Position numbers and translations under genes: made by a program
Shown: positions 23,008 to 34,727 of the stretch, piece by piece
How the letters are laid out: the number at the start of each line of letters is the position of its first letter
Numbering within the stretch: the stretch's first letter is position 1
Notes under the pieces: model-generated
Database searches by the model: none
What the model saw: the letters and a program-made list of their open reading frames with translations, nothing else
What the model was told of the DNA's origin: nothing
From: Sipunculus nudus
Taxonomy: Eukaryota; Annelida; Sipuncula; Golfingiida; Sipunculidae
Assembly (NCBI GenBank): GCA_026874595.1
Contig: CM049308.1
Coordinates: 24,330,367 to 24,394,366 of the forward strand
Direction: 5' to 3'
DNA length: 64,000 nt

Positions 23008-23544
23008 CACGAATCCGGTGCATCCATCACGAGTCACTTGTGTTATCTAGACTAAACATGATACTATGTATGATATCGGTTGACAGTTTTCAGATCTGCC
23101 ACTGCTTTAATAGTGCTTCCTGTTTGGATCGGTGACTCATCATAACTAAAACCTACGAACCCTGGGGTTCTAAGGGATATCCCCTCTAACTAAATACAGA
23201 CATATCTTCAAGTTCAGGGGTATCATATTGAGTTTGAGGTTAATGGGATGTTTAGAGTGTAAAAGGTGTTGAACCAGCAATGATGAAGAATATATAATAT
23301 AAACATTTGTCTATGTAAGTTGTAATATCATGCAGTAAATTTAAATTTGGAGTCAGGGCATACTTATAATATCAATTTTGAGGCACCTATTGAAATATTC
23401 TACAAGCAGACTCCTGATCGTAAGCACCTTGTTGTCATTAGTGAACTTTATTAAAATTGTCGACGATCGTGAACGTTTACCTACTCTTTCCAAAATGGAA
23501 ATACTTTTGTGGTACAATTGTCAAAATAACTGTTGATTTCATCC

Positions 23545-23710
23545 TGAACCGCCCATACACTAGTTGTTGCGTTAGACTGTTGATGGCACTTCACCCGCCC
23601 ATACACTGGTTGCTATGTGAACTTGATGGCTCTTTACCCGCCTATACACTAGTTGCTACGTTAAACTGTTGTTGGCACCTAACCCTAACACGCCTATGAA
23701 CTGGTTGCAT
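23545..23710. repeat. ~46-bp tandem repeat (3-4 units), mirrored at 42785-42960
   Basis: Three units contain CGCCCATACACTAGTTG or a close variant, spaced about 45 bp apart. The mirrored copy in the right arm is similar. No coding role seen. Confidence 0.7.
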
Positions 23711-25123
23711 GCCCTCGACTCGTGACGTTACATTTATATGTTTCAGAGATAGACCAAAGGAGACCTTTTGACAGAATCTTGTTGTAAATTTGCTTAAACT
23801 AGTCATTGTTGCTTTAATTATAAAAATCCTTTTATTATTAAAAATCTTTTACTTTCTTCAAGTAAACTTTTTCCTTCATCCATCAATATTTCATCTCATG
23901 ATACACCTTGAAGTTATTTGTCTAGACTTTGCCGAAGTTTACCAGGGTAATGAACCACTTGAAGGGTTTATTTTGAAACAAAATCAAAGATGAACTACCC
24001 TCACTGTGACGGTCTTTTCTCTAAGTAGGAGTATTCTATGTTTAATGTTCACTTTATGTAACAAGCTAGCTGACGGAGGGGATATGGCTGAAAGTCAGTT
24101 ATTTCTAAAGAAGAACGCGAATACATTCCCCTACCCACAGTTGAAGTGCTCCAGACTAATCGGCGAGGTGGCTGGTAACTTTGGTTGAAAAACTGCTATT
24201 GCACAATCGGTTTCTTTTAGACTAACTCGTGGAAATCTGTGTTAACTGAATTTGTCAGGCCGAGATTAACACCAGGTATTCTCAGACAGGTAAGGTCTAG
24301 AAGTTGGGAATGAATAACACAATTGTTAGTAAGTGAAGAAGAAAAATTCAATGCCACTGATACAAAAACGTGAATGTGGTCATTTTGGTACTTTTGAATA
24401 GAGACAGGAAACAGAGTTGGAATAATCTGTAAGCGAAAAACGTTTAATCGTACAGTATTGCTCCATATGTTATAAGGTTCATTTATATGAGTTCCATGAA
24501 ATATTCTAAACGTCAAAATTGACATTTCATGTAACTTTTACTCAAAGGCACTGGCACTTGACAGACATCGCAGCAATATAAACTTAAGAAACATGTTGTC
24601 AATATCCACCTTATAACGAATTTTACATATTTGCAGTTATTATTTAAAAGTTTTAGCATAGTCCTTTCGTCTATTTACCATTTCGATCTGTGCAGCCACT
24701 TCATTGAGCACATGATTCTTTAAACAACAATACATCTTAGTTTGGACTTTAAAAAGCAGCTGCCAAAGCGACAAATTATACCAAAGCTGGTCTTTTTTTA
24801 CGGGCACACACTTTACAGCCCATGGAGCTAGTTGATATACCAGGCACTGTATTTAAAGTATTCTGGCCATTATTAAAAATATCTGTAAGAAAACAGGTTA
24901 AACTTGCAGGATTTATGTTAATAGGCTATAATACATATATAAATGTATCATTTATAGGAACAGTCATTGTGCAAAGGTGGTAGCTGTAGAACTCACTCAC
25001 GTACACGACATATTTACAGAGAATATAATATACTATTGTATGCATTCATTTTTGTATATCTATACCTTCTATATAGAATCTGGAATGATACATACATAAG
25101 ACGATGATTGAATATGTGTCATT
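23711..25123. other. 3' flank of the left-arm receptor gene
   Basis: No gene recognised. Short open frames here (for example 24217-24525 minus) are cut or frame-shifted in the mirror copy at 41962-42189 and are probably not genes. Confidence 0.5.
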
Positions 25124-26830
25124 TCAATACGTGTTATTTAATAAAGGAGTGTTTTCGTCAGGTTGTGCCGCAACAGACACATCCCTTCTTGTCCTCTTCC
25201 CTTGCTTTTCAAACTCAGGGGTATCCGTTTCATCCTGTTTATAGGAAGGTAGGTGGTACAGCAGTTTCTCAATGAAACAGGACTTGCCTGGCGAAAGAAA
25301 GATACCCGCGTTCAGGTAGGCGTCGAGCGACTTGTTTCTTGTTTTCTCTCTTCTACAGGACTTGTCAAGAAGTATGATAATGCGGAATCCTGGGATAGCT
25401 TCCTCATAATCCTCAACCTGCTGAAACAATTGTTGGAGTGACGGAGACTTCAAAAACTCTTGGCTGATCACAAACACTGCGCGGGAACATTCCTTCATTG
25501 CAATATAACAGTCTTCTTGCAATGATGCCCCCAAAATTCCATCCCTTACATTTGCAAGAACTGATAAACCATAATCCTCTTCAAGGACGGGCAGTAAAGT
25601 TTCAACCACGAAACCGTCAGCATCTTCGCCTTCTGACACAATATAGGCAGCGTAACGTCGGCGCTTCTCAAAACGTCTACCAATAGTACAGCCGAATCGT
25701 ACATATGCCACTGCTAGCATTTCTCTGCGGAAATACACAACCAGTCCAGCAAAGAGATTGAGGAAGGCTGCGACCAAGGATGATACAATTATTCCAATCA
25801 ATGGCAGCTTTTTGTCTTTTATGCACGTTGGTGCAGTCCTTTTCCATTTTCCAGATAACAAACATTTGATCTCTGCAGCTCCGACCAATCTGTAACTTTC
25901 CTTACATTTATATAATACAGAATAATGATTGTAATTATAATGTACAATTGTTGCGTGCGCATGCGTGACATTTGGCGGTTCTCCACAGTCAGGCGCTTTG
26001 TACCAGCATTTCCTGCTATGTCGCAGTGAAGGTAACAATGGACATAATCCGTCAGCAAAGGGCACTCCCCCAACTGTTGTCAACATAGTATGGCATGCTG
26101 TCACGAGGTCTTCACATGCCTCACGGCAAATGATAGTGTTATTATCCCCCGGGCAGTTTGGGTATTTTACCCGACATAAGATTTCTGCTATATGCGGGTA
26201 ACATGTGATTCTGTCGGCCGCCTTAACAATAATATTCACCGACAAGTCACTCAAAAATAATATTAATTGTTGAGTAGTTTCATTGTCTTTTAAATATCTT
26301 TTCGCCACACCTTTATTTGTACAAGGAAAAGTAGGTGAAGGCGCCGTGCATGTATATTTAAGAGGCATAAGATCCATGTCATATTTTATCGTAAGATGAA
26401 TTCCCATGGCGCAACCGTCAAATCCAATATATGTGCGAGATCGAATTTTAAAGTATGGTGGGACTAAATGGGAAGAGCAGGTACACGTTTTGCCCTCTGT
26501 GTAAGAGCAATCCATTAGAAAGTACGTTCGACCGATAACACGTTTAAACGTTGCATTTTCCTTAAGCTCTTCACATGTCACCGGGGGTAATTTGTGACTT
26601 GGTTCGGACAGGAAAAAATGGACCTTCAAAGAGCCACATTCAGAAGATCTTCCCAATGATACGTTAGCTTTAAATTCAAATCGTATTTCTGTCCAGGTTC
26701 TGTTGATCACAAACCCTGACCAACCGTGTTTCGCATAAACCGTTCCAATCAGCCGCTTACTATTAGCGAATGTAAATTGAAGAAGGATGAAACTGAACAT
26801 ATATATGATAATAACAGATCTTCCTGCCAT
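25124..26830 (-). CDS. Frizzled-CRD/sushi/TIR transmembrane receptor, left-arm copy
   Basis: Single-exon frame of 568 residues. The start ATG lies in a good context (AACCATGG) and opens a signal peptide (1-23). Residues 24-160 are an unassigned ectodomain with six Cys and several N-glycosylation sequons. Residues 161-275 hold exactly ten Cys in the Frizzled-CRD order, including CREACEDLVTAC (235-246). Residues 281-336 are a sushi/CCP module (CGEPPNVTH ... GKWKRTAPTC). Residues 343-367 are a transmembrane helix, followed by a basic stop-transfer. Residues 392-530 are a TIR domain (YAAYIVSEGEDADGF; RDGILGASLQED in the BB-loop region; CSRAVFVISQEFLKS). The tail ends in ENTPLL, an acidic di-leucine sorting-type motif. 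Predicted role: surface or endosomal receptor signalling through TIR; ligand unknown. Transcribed away from the palindrome centre. Confidence 0.9.
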   Translation of the reverse strand: MAGRSVIIIYMFSFILLQFTFANSKRLIGTVYAKHGWSGFVINRTWTEIRFEFKANVSLGRSSECGSLKVHFFLSEPSHKLPPVTCEELKENATFKRVIGRTYFLMDCSYTEGKTCTCSSHLVPPYFKIRSRTYIGFDGCAMGIHLTIKYDMDLMPLKYTCTAPSPTFPCTNKGVAKRYLKDNETTQQLILFLSDLSVNIIVKAADRITCYPHIAEILCRVKYPNCPGDNNTIICREACEDLVTACHTMLTTVGGVPFADGLCPLLPSLRHSRKCWYKAPDCGEPPNVTHAHATIVHYNYNHYSVLYKCKESYRLVGAAEIKCLLSGKWKRTAPTCIKDKKLPLIGIIVSSLVAAFLNLFAGLVVYFRREMLAVAYVRFGCTIGRRFEKRRRYAAYIVSEGEDADGFVVETLLPVLEEDYGLSVLANVRDGILGASLQEDCYIAMKECSRAVFVISQEFLKSPSLQQLFQQVEDYEEAIPGFRIIILLDKSCRREKTRNKSLDAYLNAGIFLSPGKSCFIEKLLYHLPSYKQDETDTPEFEKQGKRTRRDVSVAAQPDENTPLLNNTY

Positions 26831-28140
26831 GGTTAACTTATTTGTACGAATTATCCCAAATTATATCTGATTATTATATCCGGACATAGATGCTAAGGAC
26901 TGCCAAAAACATTCTCTTTGGTTTATCTTTGATATTACACCGGTTCACAAAATAGTGTAAGTCTGTCATCATTCTCTATCCAAATGTCACATGTGTGGAT
27001 TCGTATCCATTGTACTTACTCTTTTTATTTCTTATTTGTTTCTTATTCAAAATGTTGTTCACATGTAAATCCCCCATCGTCTTCTAGGTTAAATCCTTCA
27101 GTTACAAATGACGAGGAAGCGTTATATTTAATGCTGCACATAATATTGTTGTTTTTCCTCATGCCAGATTATCTTCCATCAGGTATCCGGTTTATTTAAG
27201 ATTGTAACAGCCTCACGCTGGCTTGTACATCCTTATACCCTTTTATCATCTAGTCAGCTGTGTCAGCATGCTCTTAATGCCGCATTGTTTCCCCTAGGCT
27301 TATCCTTTTCTTTTATCACTTCTGATTGATGGACACTTAAACAATGCCATAGTCTAGTTTGCCTGGAAATAGTTTATCTTATTACCACCAGAGTTGTGCC
27401 AAAACTAAAAAGCTCTCAGGTGAAGGATAGGTGGTTGAATTTTTTTTAATGCAGTCCTGGGATTTATTACATACATGATAAAATTTACTTACACGTACGT
27501 GTAGACGCCATGGCTCCTTCAGCGTAAACAGGTATTCTAAGTCTAGTTGGGCATAGCTTATGTTGAAGTGTTTATATTACACATTATTTTAGATTTTATA
27601 ATTTATTCTTAATATCTTATATGCCCACACTATTTGCATGCAATGTCCTTAGATTTATCATGGCTTCGGACTTTGGATTAGAATTTCCATTGCTCAAAAC
27701 TCGTAAGGTCACTTGCGACTCACTTTAACATACAATAGGGACCCCACATGGCGGAGGTTTGTACTATTTAGCATGCAGTTGGACAGTTTAACCAATGACG
27801 CAAAATTTGTGTCACCACTTGCAATCATATTTGGAAGGACATATAAAATTGATTATTATTCCATTGAAAACGCTCAAGGCGCCTTGGATGTTAATGGTAC
27901 ATATTTATTTGCAATAAAATGTGTACCATCTCACAATTTTATATCATTTTTGCTGTTTGCAAAAGTTTCCCAACAAAGCTATAATGGGTTTCTAATAAAT
28001 CCGGTTTTACCGATTTTATACGGTTTATTGTTTGTATGTGTGTCTAAAACAGTCCATGTGTTTCTGTTTACCAAACCAAGACTACGTGACAAGATGTCCG
28101 ATCTAGCACTAGCGCGATAATTCACAAACAAAAAATAATT
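26831..28140. other. 5' flank of the left-arm receptor gene
   Basis: Non-coding by eye. It mirrors about 38350-39653. An open frame at 27713-28120 (+) is shortened in the mirror copy (38374-38670) and matches no family I know. Another at 26984-27199 (+) is conserved at 39282-39527 (-) but is probably 5' flank. Confidence 0.45.
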
Positions 28141-28144
28141 TTGT

Positions 28145-28150
28145 TCTGTA

Positions 28151-28214
<64 letters not shown>

Positions 28215-28307
28215 TAGAAGGTTAAGATAAAGAGTGACGGCTGTCTAAAAAGGGTCACTCTTTTTCTTTACCTTCACTGCAATTACAGACTAACACTGCT
28301 GTACAAC

Positions 28308-28348
<41 letters not shown>

Positions 28349-28355
28349 AATAATA

Positions 28356-28408
<53 letters not shown>

Positions 28409-28410
28409 GC
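28145..28410. repeat. (TA)n, diverged hairpin repeat, (TTA)n, (TA)n cluster
   Basis: (TA)n at about 28152-28212. A short hairpin 28232-28260 (GAGTGACGG ... GGGTCACTC) carries a diverged tail (CTTTACCTTCACTGCAATTA). (TTA)n follows at about 28308-28356, then (TA)n to 28406. Mirrored at about 38090-38325. Confidence 0.8.
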
Positions 28411-28639
28411 GCATTTCGGTCATTGTATCAGTCCAGTCATTTCTGTGTTGTTAACTGAAAGACGACGTAGGATGGACGATGGACGGACGACACACCATGG
28501 CAAAAGCTCCCATCTACCAATACCAAAATACACTTATACACTAAATACATTTATATCAGAGTAAGCCTTTATATTGTAATATCTCCCACCCTCACAGGGT
28601 GACATGTTGTTTTCAGTGCAGTCGTCTGTTGTTGTTGTC

Positions 28640-29370
28640 GTCTGTAGGATATCTTGTGAACGCGAAAACTTTTGAAGGGCTGCTTATTTTCATCAAAAAT
28701 TTAAAACAATGATGGTTCCCACCAAAATCTCGGACGAGAAACAATACCCGGTGACCATAACCTTCACTTTTAAGGTCAAATCTGCCAACAATTTAATTTT
28801 TTGTAGGATATTTTGTGATCGCGATAAAATTTCAAGGGCTGCATATTTTCCTCAAAAATATGACACTAATGGTTCCTACCAAATCCTCGGACAAGGAACA
28901 ATACCCGGTGACATAGACCTTCATCTTTTAGGGAAAATCTGCCGAAATGTAAAACTTTTTGGGTTATATTTAACAGCTGCCTATTTTCCGCCGAATATGA
29001 CACACTAATGAATCCTACTGAAATCTCCCAATATTTCTAAACCCAGTGATCTTGACCTTCATCTTCATGGCCGAATCTGCCGAAATGAAAAGTTATTGTG
29101 AAGCTCCATAACTTTTGAAGTATTTCACATTTTATCCTCTAATTTGGTACACCGATTGTTCCTTCAAAGTTCGCGAAGGAGTGCAAAAGATGCTGACCTT
29201 CACCATTATCTTCAAGGTCAAATCAGCCAAATTATGGTTATTGTCTTGTGAACGCGATAACTTTTGAAGGATTGGATATTTTCCTCCCAAATGTGAAACA
29301 CTGATTGTTCCTACAAAAATCGTGGATGTGCTTGAAAACTGGTGACCTTGACAGGGTCAGATCTCTTTCC
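28640..29370. repeat. Diverged tandem repeat, ~150-bp units (4-5 units)
   Basis: Recurrent landmarks are TTGTGAACGCGAAAACTTTT, CAGCTGCC/GGGCTGC plus TATTTTCC, a block containing CGGTGACC, and TTCATCTTxxxGGxCxAATCTGCC. Mirrored at about 37130-37860. Short open frames in it (28709-29008 and mirror) are repeat-derived. Confidence 0.7.
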
Positions 29371-29415
29371 GTGTCTTCATTGATATAACCTATATGCAGA
29401 CGGGGGCGAAGCGGA

Positions 29416-29437
29416 GGGGGGGGGGGGGGTAGGGGGG
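29416..29437 (+). repeat. Poly-G tract next to a short inverted repeat
   Basis: G14, TA, G6, followed at 29442-29464 by TTTTTTTGCACGTGCG and an A-run (a small near-palindrome). The mirror is at 37063-37082, where the C-run is 20 long, so the tract differs between arms. Confidence 0.8.
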
Positions 29438-29464
29438 CATCTTTTTTTGCACGTGCGAAAAAAA

Positions 29465-30507
29465 GCCATTCTAGTTCTAGGTTTGTAACTTAAAACATTG
29501 TCGATTATATTAGGTAAGTAATAAATGGTTGGGAAAGATATTCCTCCGACTATGACAGGTGCTCAAATCTTTAGATATCACCAATAAATTACTTTTTAAA
29601 ACAAGTGCAAATTTAGTGAAGACTGTATTCGGCGAGGTAACAAAGCAACCTTACCGAGGTTACTAACGGCCGAAATTTTCCCACAGCATTCAGTAGGATC
29701 CCGTCAATTCAATATGTTTTTGCAGATTTAAAGACAAAGATCGAGGAATCCTATTTACCCTCATCAAACATGACAAGTGCGATTCTAGTTTTAGCTACAT
29801 TTATTGTTGACAAATGGCTGATAGTTCATTTTCAGTTTGCCCGATGGGTTTAAAAGCACCACCACGAAAATAAAGCCGATGAGAATGTCATAGTAAAGGA
29901 CAAGCGTGCGAGTTTTCATTTCATTGATAATATTATAATGCGAGAAAGAATACCGCCGGCATCTTAATTGTCTTTATGTTTTTTTTTTCAGTGAGGCCAC
30001 AATGTTTTAAAATTATATTCACTGATGATTTGTTGACATAGGAGGGGACATATCGTATTTGTAATGAGTCTTAATTGTCGTCTCAAAATTACTATTCAAC
30101 GTGACATACACAGAGATCAAAGTAATAGCCATAAACGTTAGGACCTTTAACTTAAGACCTTATTATGTGTTTACCATTTATATGCATCGGTATCAGCCAC
30201 ACATCCCGAGTGGGCCAAATATCAGCCCTGTGCTGCATGGCACGTCAAACGCAAGAATATACAGACAATCAATATACTAATTTTTTTAGTAATTTTTCAG
30301 ATTGATTTGCTGAAAAGAAAACTGGCACCGCCTCTATGTGGCAAAACAAAGAAAGGTGCACTTGGCGCCTAGAATCTGAATGCTGGCAGGTTTCTTACTC
30401 GGGTAACTTTTACATAGACAAATTCTTTTCAAATGATCCCTCCGAAACTGTTATATTTTAAAGTAAAACTGAACAAAAGTCAGCGAAATGCTTCAACTAC
30501 GGTGCAT
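29465..30507. other. Arm sequence, no gene recognised
   Basis: Mirrors about 35975-37020. No coding exon, RNA gene or transposon signature that I can identify. Confidence 0.45.
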
Positions 30508-30559
30508 TACTGTTAGACGATTGGATCATAACAATGAAGTTGTGTGAACATTTCTAGGC

Positions 30560-30605
30560 TAGGATATATATAAATATATATATATAAACATATATTATTG
30601 TTAGC

Positions 30606-30668
<63 letters not shown>

Positions 30669-30827
30669 CGATAAATGGTATAGTCGTATTAGCTTGTAGT
30701 CCAAGTGTAGGTAAAGAGTAAGGATGACGCCTTTTAGATTAACTTGTTTATTATCACACGGTTTTTCGAAGCGTACAGGCTTATTCGTCAGTTCATGTGG
30801 TAATTAGGAACTCCCAGGCGTTACTCT

Positions 30828-30835
<8 letters not shown>
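30560..30835 (-). repeat. (TA)n plus expanded hairpin repeat copy
   Basis: Contains (TA)n (about 30608-30667), then the family tail in minus orientation (GTAGTCCAAGTGTAGGTAAA) and the left hairpin arm (GATGACGCCTTTTAGATTAA). The centre is different and longer, including CGAAGCGTACAGGCTTATTC. It ends in GGCGTTACTC. Mirrored at about 35686-35850. Confidence 0.75.
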
Positions 30836-30839
<4 letters not shown>

Positions 30840-30884
<45 letters not shown>

Positions 30885-32828
30885 TTATGATTAAAACAGT
30901 TATTTCACTAACATAATGGGACAATATAAGTTTCAGTGGGTATCAACTTGCTAAGTTATATGAAAGCCTATGAAACATCCTGCAGCTCCGGGTCTGCTCT
31001 GTTATTTGGTAATCTCATTGAATCCTTCATCCTTTTAAATACTAATTAAACAGGAGTAATAATAGTTGGAAAAATTATTTATAATGTAAACATAATTAAC
31101 ATTTTAACGTTTTAAACATTTGTTGCACGATATCATCACAAAAAAATATGTCGGGTTGAAGTAACTTGTTTTTAATCAAATTAATCAACTGTGGTAAAAT
31201 GGTAGTAATTCAGTTTCTGAGGTGGCCGCCAGATGGCAAGGGAATTCGCCGTCTAATTAAAGCTGTTAAGACTTTGATAACGTTGCATCTCATGTTGTGT
31301 GTTTTTTTTCTTGAGACCCAAGCCGCCTCTGAACTTATAGGTTGCCTGAAAATAATAAAATAAAATAATTTAAAGGACACGTGTTTTACAAGAAATATAT
31401 GGGTCTTTTGCCTGCTGCGTGTCCGCCTCCCGCCTTTGACAATCTTGTGACATTCTTAGACAACCTGGTGACAACCTTAGTGACTGGGATCCAGTCTCTG
31501 GTTTGGTTGCAGAAATTACTCCAAATAAATATACCCACGTGTTAATACTGATTTTTGCTTTGCTTTTGGACATGTTTTGAGACCTTTTTGGTTAACTTCC
31601 TAATGAGATGCCATTCACTCTGCCGATACATACGCCTAAAATACCCTTATATAAAAAAGATGATAAATTACCTGACACAGCTTATGATTTTCAGGGATTC
31701 ATCAAGGCCTTCAACTTCAAAGGAATAAAACCCAAACACAGAATCATACTTCATTCAGTGCGCAGAATGTTTTCTTCCTAAATGATCATCAATAGCGTTC
31801 CTCACAGTAACCAACACAATGTGCATCACTGATGAAGTACAAATACACCATTAAGCTGAATGATGTCCTGTAAATATCATATGGTTAACCTTTGCAGGAA
31901 AAAGAGGGATAGAGCCTATAATCCTATTTAGTGGATCGAATTTCGAGTAAGCTCTTGATGCCATGTCAACATCTTTTGTAGATGCCATACTTGGAAAATG
32001 AAATATATATAGTTGGTGTAAAAAAAGAAAGGATTACGTTGTATGGAAAATTGTCAGAAAGTTCACTTGACAGGAAGCCTATCGTCGACTTGTGTAGATA
32101 GAGAAGAGATTTATAAAATTTATATTATATATGTGCACTTAAAGAATATACTTGTTTCTGTTATATCCTACAGGAGAGATAATATTTGATAAGATTTTGT
32201 GTATTAATCGAGGTAACCTATTAAACAGCACAAGATAAGGGTTCATACTTCTTCGTTTTCCTGGACTTTTAACATGATGTACTTTAGTCTGCACGCATAT
32301 ATTATATTTATATATTAATATTTGTGATTTTTTATGATCGAAATATGAATATTTAACTTGTTGTGATTTATAGAAAGAGGTTATTTCTCTTGCTATGTAA
32401 TGTGGAACGTTGTACACTGACATGACGTATCGTGTTATTAGCAGCTTGATCGGCAAAGTTTAACTTTATCCAATAGCTGTGTCTACCTTAATAATAGAAT
32501 ATAATAATATAATAAAAATAATGAGGGATTTATGTTTTTCTTCTAATAAAGCAGCGATTTTATTTTTTTTTGGATCAGATTAAAGGCTGAGCCTACATAC
32601 CTCAGAACTGATTGTTTTTCTATGATCAAATAATATCAGTAATAATGAATTGCATCCTTAGCACGCATAATCTTCGGATCGGTGCACGTTAAATGTGCCA
32701 GCAAGGGGTCATGTGAAAGGCAAAGCGTTTGATTGGTCGGTTGTAAAATAATTGGAAGCCCCTTCTGTAATAGCTCGGCGGTTACACCTCTCATATTAAG
32801 ATGATTTTTTTAATATACATATTTATTC

Positions 32829-32862
<34 letters not shown>

Positions 32863-32865
32863 CAT

Positions 32866-32890
<25 letters not shown>
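30840..32890. other. ~2.06 kb segment present only in the left arm
   Basis: Bounded on both sides by (TA)n runs (about 30827-30880 and 32834-32900). In the right arm the same (TA)n lies directly between the flanking sequences (about 35648-35685). No recognisable gene: open frames at 31166-31363, 31370-31573 and 32139-32456 match nothing I know. It is either an insertion here or a deletion in the right arm through the (TA)n runs. Confidence 0.75.
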
Positions 32891-32904
<14 letters not shown>

Positions 32905-33820
32905 CTAGAAGGGACTAGTGTATATTGTATTGAATATAGTTATTCATGTGCAAAGTAATATAACCATTTAAATTTAAAAACATGTATAATATATATATGC
33001 AAGAGAATAAACATTTAGAATGATTGAGGTTAATGGATCAATACAACTGATGTTGAGTGAATTATATTTCAAAATACCAAGGTTTTGATATTTATCAAAC
33101 TCACTGTCAAACGTATTTTAATTGTTGCTTATATCAATATAATAGCAATCATAAGAATTATATATTTCATACCAGAAATAGTATTATTCACCATTATTAC
33201 CAAAAGAAATTGAAATGATATTTGAGCATGTAAAAGAAAAGGGATAATTTTTTTTATCATGGACAAAAAGCATATAATAAAAATGAGAAGGTGCATCGAA
33301 TAGTAAGTGAACATTTAGATGAACATACAAGGACTCAACGCTTTGTCCGACTCTATATAATATTAAAAAGATAATGAAACATGAACCACAATTAACAGAT
33401 TTGAAAAATGAGCAATGGATGTTTTAAATGAAAAAAATGCAGTTATATTCGATAATGATCTCAAATCCCGAAGGGCATTCGATTACTATATTCAGTTTCA
33501 GATTATAATGAAATAACATAAAATAGATGTGTTTAGAACAAATATGAAATTGATGAACTGGTTTAGAGGTCCATAAAATTATGTTTTCTTTATATCATGA
33601 ATGCGATCAATGCGACCATCTGATTAAACACATCGACGCACAATGACATGGGAAAACTGATATGAAATGATTTGCTACTGGCGAGTAAGAATGCAGCTAT
33701 TTTATGTGAATATTAAAGAACGGATAGCATGCAAAACATGTTAAATATAATGATAAGTGTTGAAGGAAATACCAAAATTAGATACCGTTAAAAACGCTGA
33801 CATCAACATCCACTAACTAT

Positions 33821-33825
<5 letters not shown>

Positions 33826-33863
<38 letters not shown>

Positions 33864-33990
33864 GTAAAGCCGTGTTAGAATGTAGTCGAAGTGTAGGTAA
33901 AGAAACAGAGTGACGCCTTTCAGATTGACAAACTTGTTTATTAATAAACACGTTAGTCTATCTAAAAGGCGTCACTCTTTTTCTATCCAC
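33826..33990 (-). repeat. (TA)n and hairpin repeat, inner copy of the left arm
   Basis: 66-bp near-palindrome at 33910-33975 (GTGACGCC ... GGCGTCAC, centre TTTATTAATAAA), preceded by the tail in minus orientation (AAGCCGTGTTAGAATGTAGT) and (TA)n. It is the reverse complement of 34557-34730 and opposite in orientation to 22796-23007. Confidence 0.85.
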
Positions 33991-34043
33991 ACACACACAC
34001 ATATATAATTAACCCATGGCCAACCATTTCACATTAGTTTGTT

Positions 34044-34488
34044 TATATTCACTGAAAACCATAGCCTATACTGGAACAAATTTATGATCATTTGAAATAA
34101 GAAAACAATTAAGCGCTTATTTGCTAATCCCTAAACAGAGTCCAATGAAAATATTATGAACTTTTGGAAATTGAAACGACCAAATATGCCCAAAGACTAT
34201 TGTTTTGTACATATACTAACTGACCTATAATACAGCTGACTTATCATGAGTTTTTGCGCTGTGACGTAGAGGAAGGTTTGTGTTTGTGTGTGTATTCAGT
34301 AAAAATGCAACAACAGCCTTTTAAGACTCCGTCACACTATAGCGCACTGTCCTCATGATCATTAATATTTTAATTTCGTTTTAATAGTATAATGTCGCTA
34401 CATGAATATTTTATTCAAATCCAGGTTACAATAAATCGGTAAATACATTCACAAATCAAGCAACCCTCAACCAAACTCATGATAAGTC
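34044..34488. other. Spacer of the large inverted duplication (445 bp)
   Basis: Most of it is a reverse-complement copy of 22330-22690. Within it, GACTTATCATGAGTTT (about 34223-34238) is inverted at 34473-34488. The symmetry therefore continues into the spacer, but one side has lost ~180 bp. Confidence 0.75.
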
Positions 34489-34539
34489 AACAAACTAATG
34501 TGAAATGGTTGGCCATGGGTTAATTATATATGTGTGTGT

Positions 34540-34672
34540 GTGTGGATAGAAAAAGAGTGACGCCTTTTAGATAGATTAACGTGTTTATTAATAAACAAGT
34601 TTGTCAATCTGAAAGGCGTCACTCTGTTTCTTTACCTACACTTCGACTACATTCTAACACGGCTTTACAATA

Positions 34673-34727
<55 letters not shown>

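Larger units (their letters stand above)
23008..34043. repeat. Left arm of the large inverted duplication (about 11.0 kb)
   Basis: Reverse-complement of 34489-43588. Matching landmarks are the receptor gene (25124-26830 with 39654-41360), the G/C tract (29416 with 37082) and the hairpin repeats (28232 with 38258; 33910-33975 with 34557-34622). Paired coordinates sum to about 66,480 outside 30840 and about 68,545 inside 32890, so the left arm holds ~2.06 kb with no mirror partner. The outer limit matches at CGAATCCGG. Confidence 0.9.

Noticed and set aside
24217-24525. 102-residue minus-strand frame downstream of the left receptor gene
   Set aside because: The mirror (41962-42189) is frame-shifted after about 70 residues, which is not expected for a maintained gene.
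27713-28120. 135-residue frame in the left palindrome arm
   Set aside because: The mirror copy is cut to 98 residues in a different extent (38374-38670). No recognisable domain, and it borders (TA)n.
30513-30704. Frame rich in Tyr-Ile repeats
   Set aside because: Translation of a (TA)n microsatellite.
33129-33314. Identical 61-residue frame in both arms (mirror 35234-35419)
   Set aside because: AT-rich Ile/Leu/Met translation near the palindrome centre. Identity is explained by the duplication itself; there is no signal of coding selection.
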